From the NCBI GenBank assembly GCA_964478915.1, contig CAYZKG010000060.1, positions 1-16,211 of the forward strand: a stretch of DNA of 16,211 nt. The letters are read 5' to 3'. The notes beneath the pieces were generated by a model, which was not told where the DNA came from, searched no databases, and saw only the letters and a list, made by a program, of their open reading frames with translations. The first letter of the stretch is position 1, and each line of letters opens with the position of its first letter. The stretch comes from CAYJUM01 sp964478915. GTDB taxonomy: Bacteria > Nitrospirota > Nitrospiria > Nitrospirales > Nitrospiraceae. Made by a program: the position numbers and the translations under genes. Below are positions 15,987 to 16,211 of the stretch, in pieces.

Positions 15987-16004
15987 GACCGTCCCGCTGC
16001 CGAT

Positions 16005-16211
16005 TCAATCCGGATCGTAGACTTCTATGAGCTCCGAGCAGCCCGCTTCTTCTTGCACCGCTCTCGCCGCCATGCGGCCCGACCGGGCTGCCCCTTCCAT
16101 GCAGGGGATGTCGAGACCGTTTCTGGTCCAATCCCCAGCGAGGAATAAGTTTGCATACGGCGTGCGAATGGTCGGTCGCAGCGAAAAGGTTCCCGGGGAG
16201 GTCACAAAGAA
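16005..16211 (-). CDS. C-terminus of a phytoene desaturase/hydroxysqualene dehydroxylase-like FAD oxidoreductase (5' end outside window)
   Basis: The frame is open to the window edge, so only the last 68 residues are seen. They carry the FAD-binding C-terminal signature of the amine-oxidase/phytoene-desaturase superfamily: NLFLAGDWTRNGLDIPCMEGAARSGRMAA, written here as NLFLAGDWTRNG followed by PCMEGAARSGRMAA. The aspartate in GDW and the MEGA helix contact FAD in known relatives. Members act on carotenoids, hydroxysqualene or other isoprenoids. It reads straight into the radical SAM gene 18 bases downstream. The GTG at 16205 is an internal valine, not a start. Which member of the superfamily this is (HpnE, CrtI-like or other) needs the missing N-terminal part. 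Confidence 0.82.
   Translation of the reverse strand, partial: FFVTSPGTFSLRPTIRTPYANLFLAGDWTRNGLDIPCMEGAARSGRMAARAVQEEAGCSELIEVYDPD

Noticed and set aside
15108..16148. 346-residue plus-strand open frame opposite the radical SAM gene
   Set aside because: It is antisense to a gene with intact catalytic cysteines and crosses into the next gene; it has no domain of its own.

Overview
The window looks like a chromosomal piece of a Gram-negative, moderately GC-rich bacterium. It encodes an outer-membrane lipoprotein carrier (LolA) and a FadL-type outer-membrane channel. It also has two promoters of the sigma-54 type and an unusual density of large sensory kinases, including a eukaryotic-like Ser/Thr kinase fused to an AAA ATPase and TPR repeats. 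This mix would fit Nitrospirota (Nitrospira-like) or a similarly signalling-rich lineage. That placement is inference from gene style only. No rRNA, tRNA, CRISPR array or insertion sequence was seen.

Layout. (1) Bases 1-2123, plus strand: the 3' end of ftsK overlapping lolA, a housekeeping pair. Everything after this is on the minus strand. (2) 5272-2172: a REC-PAS-GAF-PAS-(PAS)-HisKA-HATPase kinase, interrupted by a 100-N assembly gap, followed by a single-domain response regulator. The pair is preceded by a near-perfect sigma-54 promoter. (3) 6947-5529: a FadL/OmpP1 outer-membrane transporter. (4) 7892-7099: a REC-only response regulator followed by two tiny zinc-ribbon-like proteins, behind a second sigma-54-type promoter. 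(5) 14604-8244: a Ser/Thr kinase-ATPase-TPR protein, a geranylgeranyl-reductase-family flavoenzyme and a GAF histidine kinase, spaced only 3-13 bases apart and behind a good sigma-70-like promoter. (6) 16211-14712: the C-terminus of a phytoene-desaturase/hydroxysqualene-dehydroxylase-like flavoenzyme followed by a B12-binding-type radical SAM protein.

Two ideas stand out. First, the Ser/Thr kinase and the GAF histidine kinase look like two halves of one HstK-type dual kinase. The first ends in a TPR unit and the second begins with a closely matching TPR unit, and a flavoenzyme gene sits between them. Second, both sigma-54-type promoters carry inverted repeats with GTATC/GATAC half-sites at almost the same distance upstream (about 115-155 bases before the -24 element). 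They also share the 9-mer GATACAGAG, which suggests one common enhancer-binding activator. The desaturase-like enzyme, the radical SAM protein and the geranylgeranyl-reductase-like enzyme hint at isoprenoid or membrane-lipid modification next to the kinases. Their substrates cannot be read from sequence.
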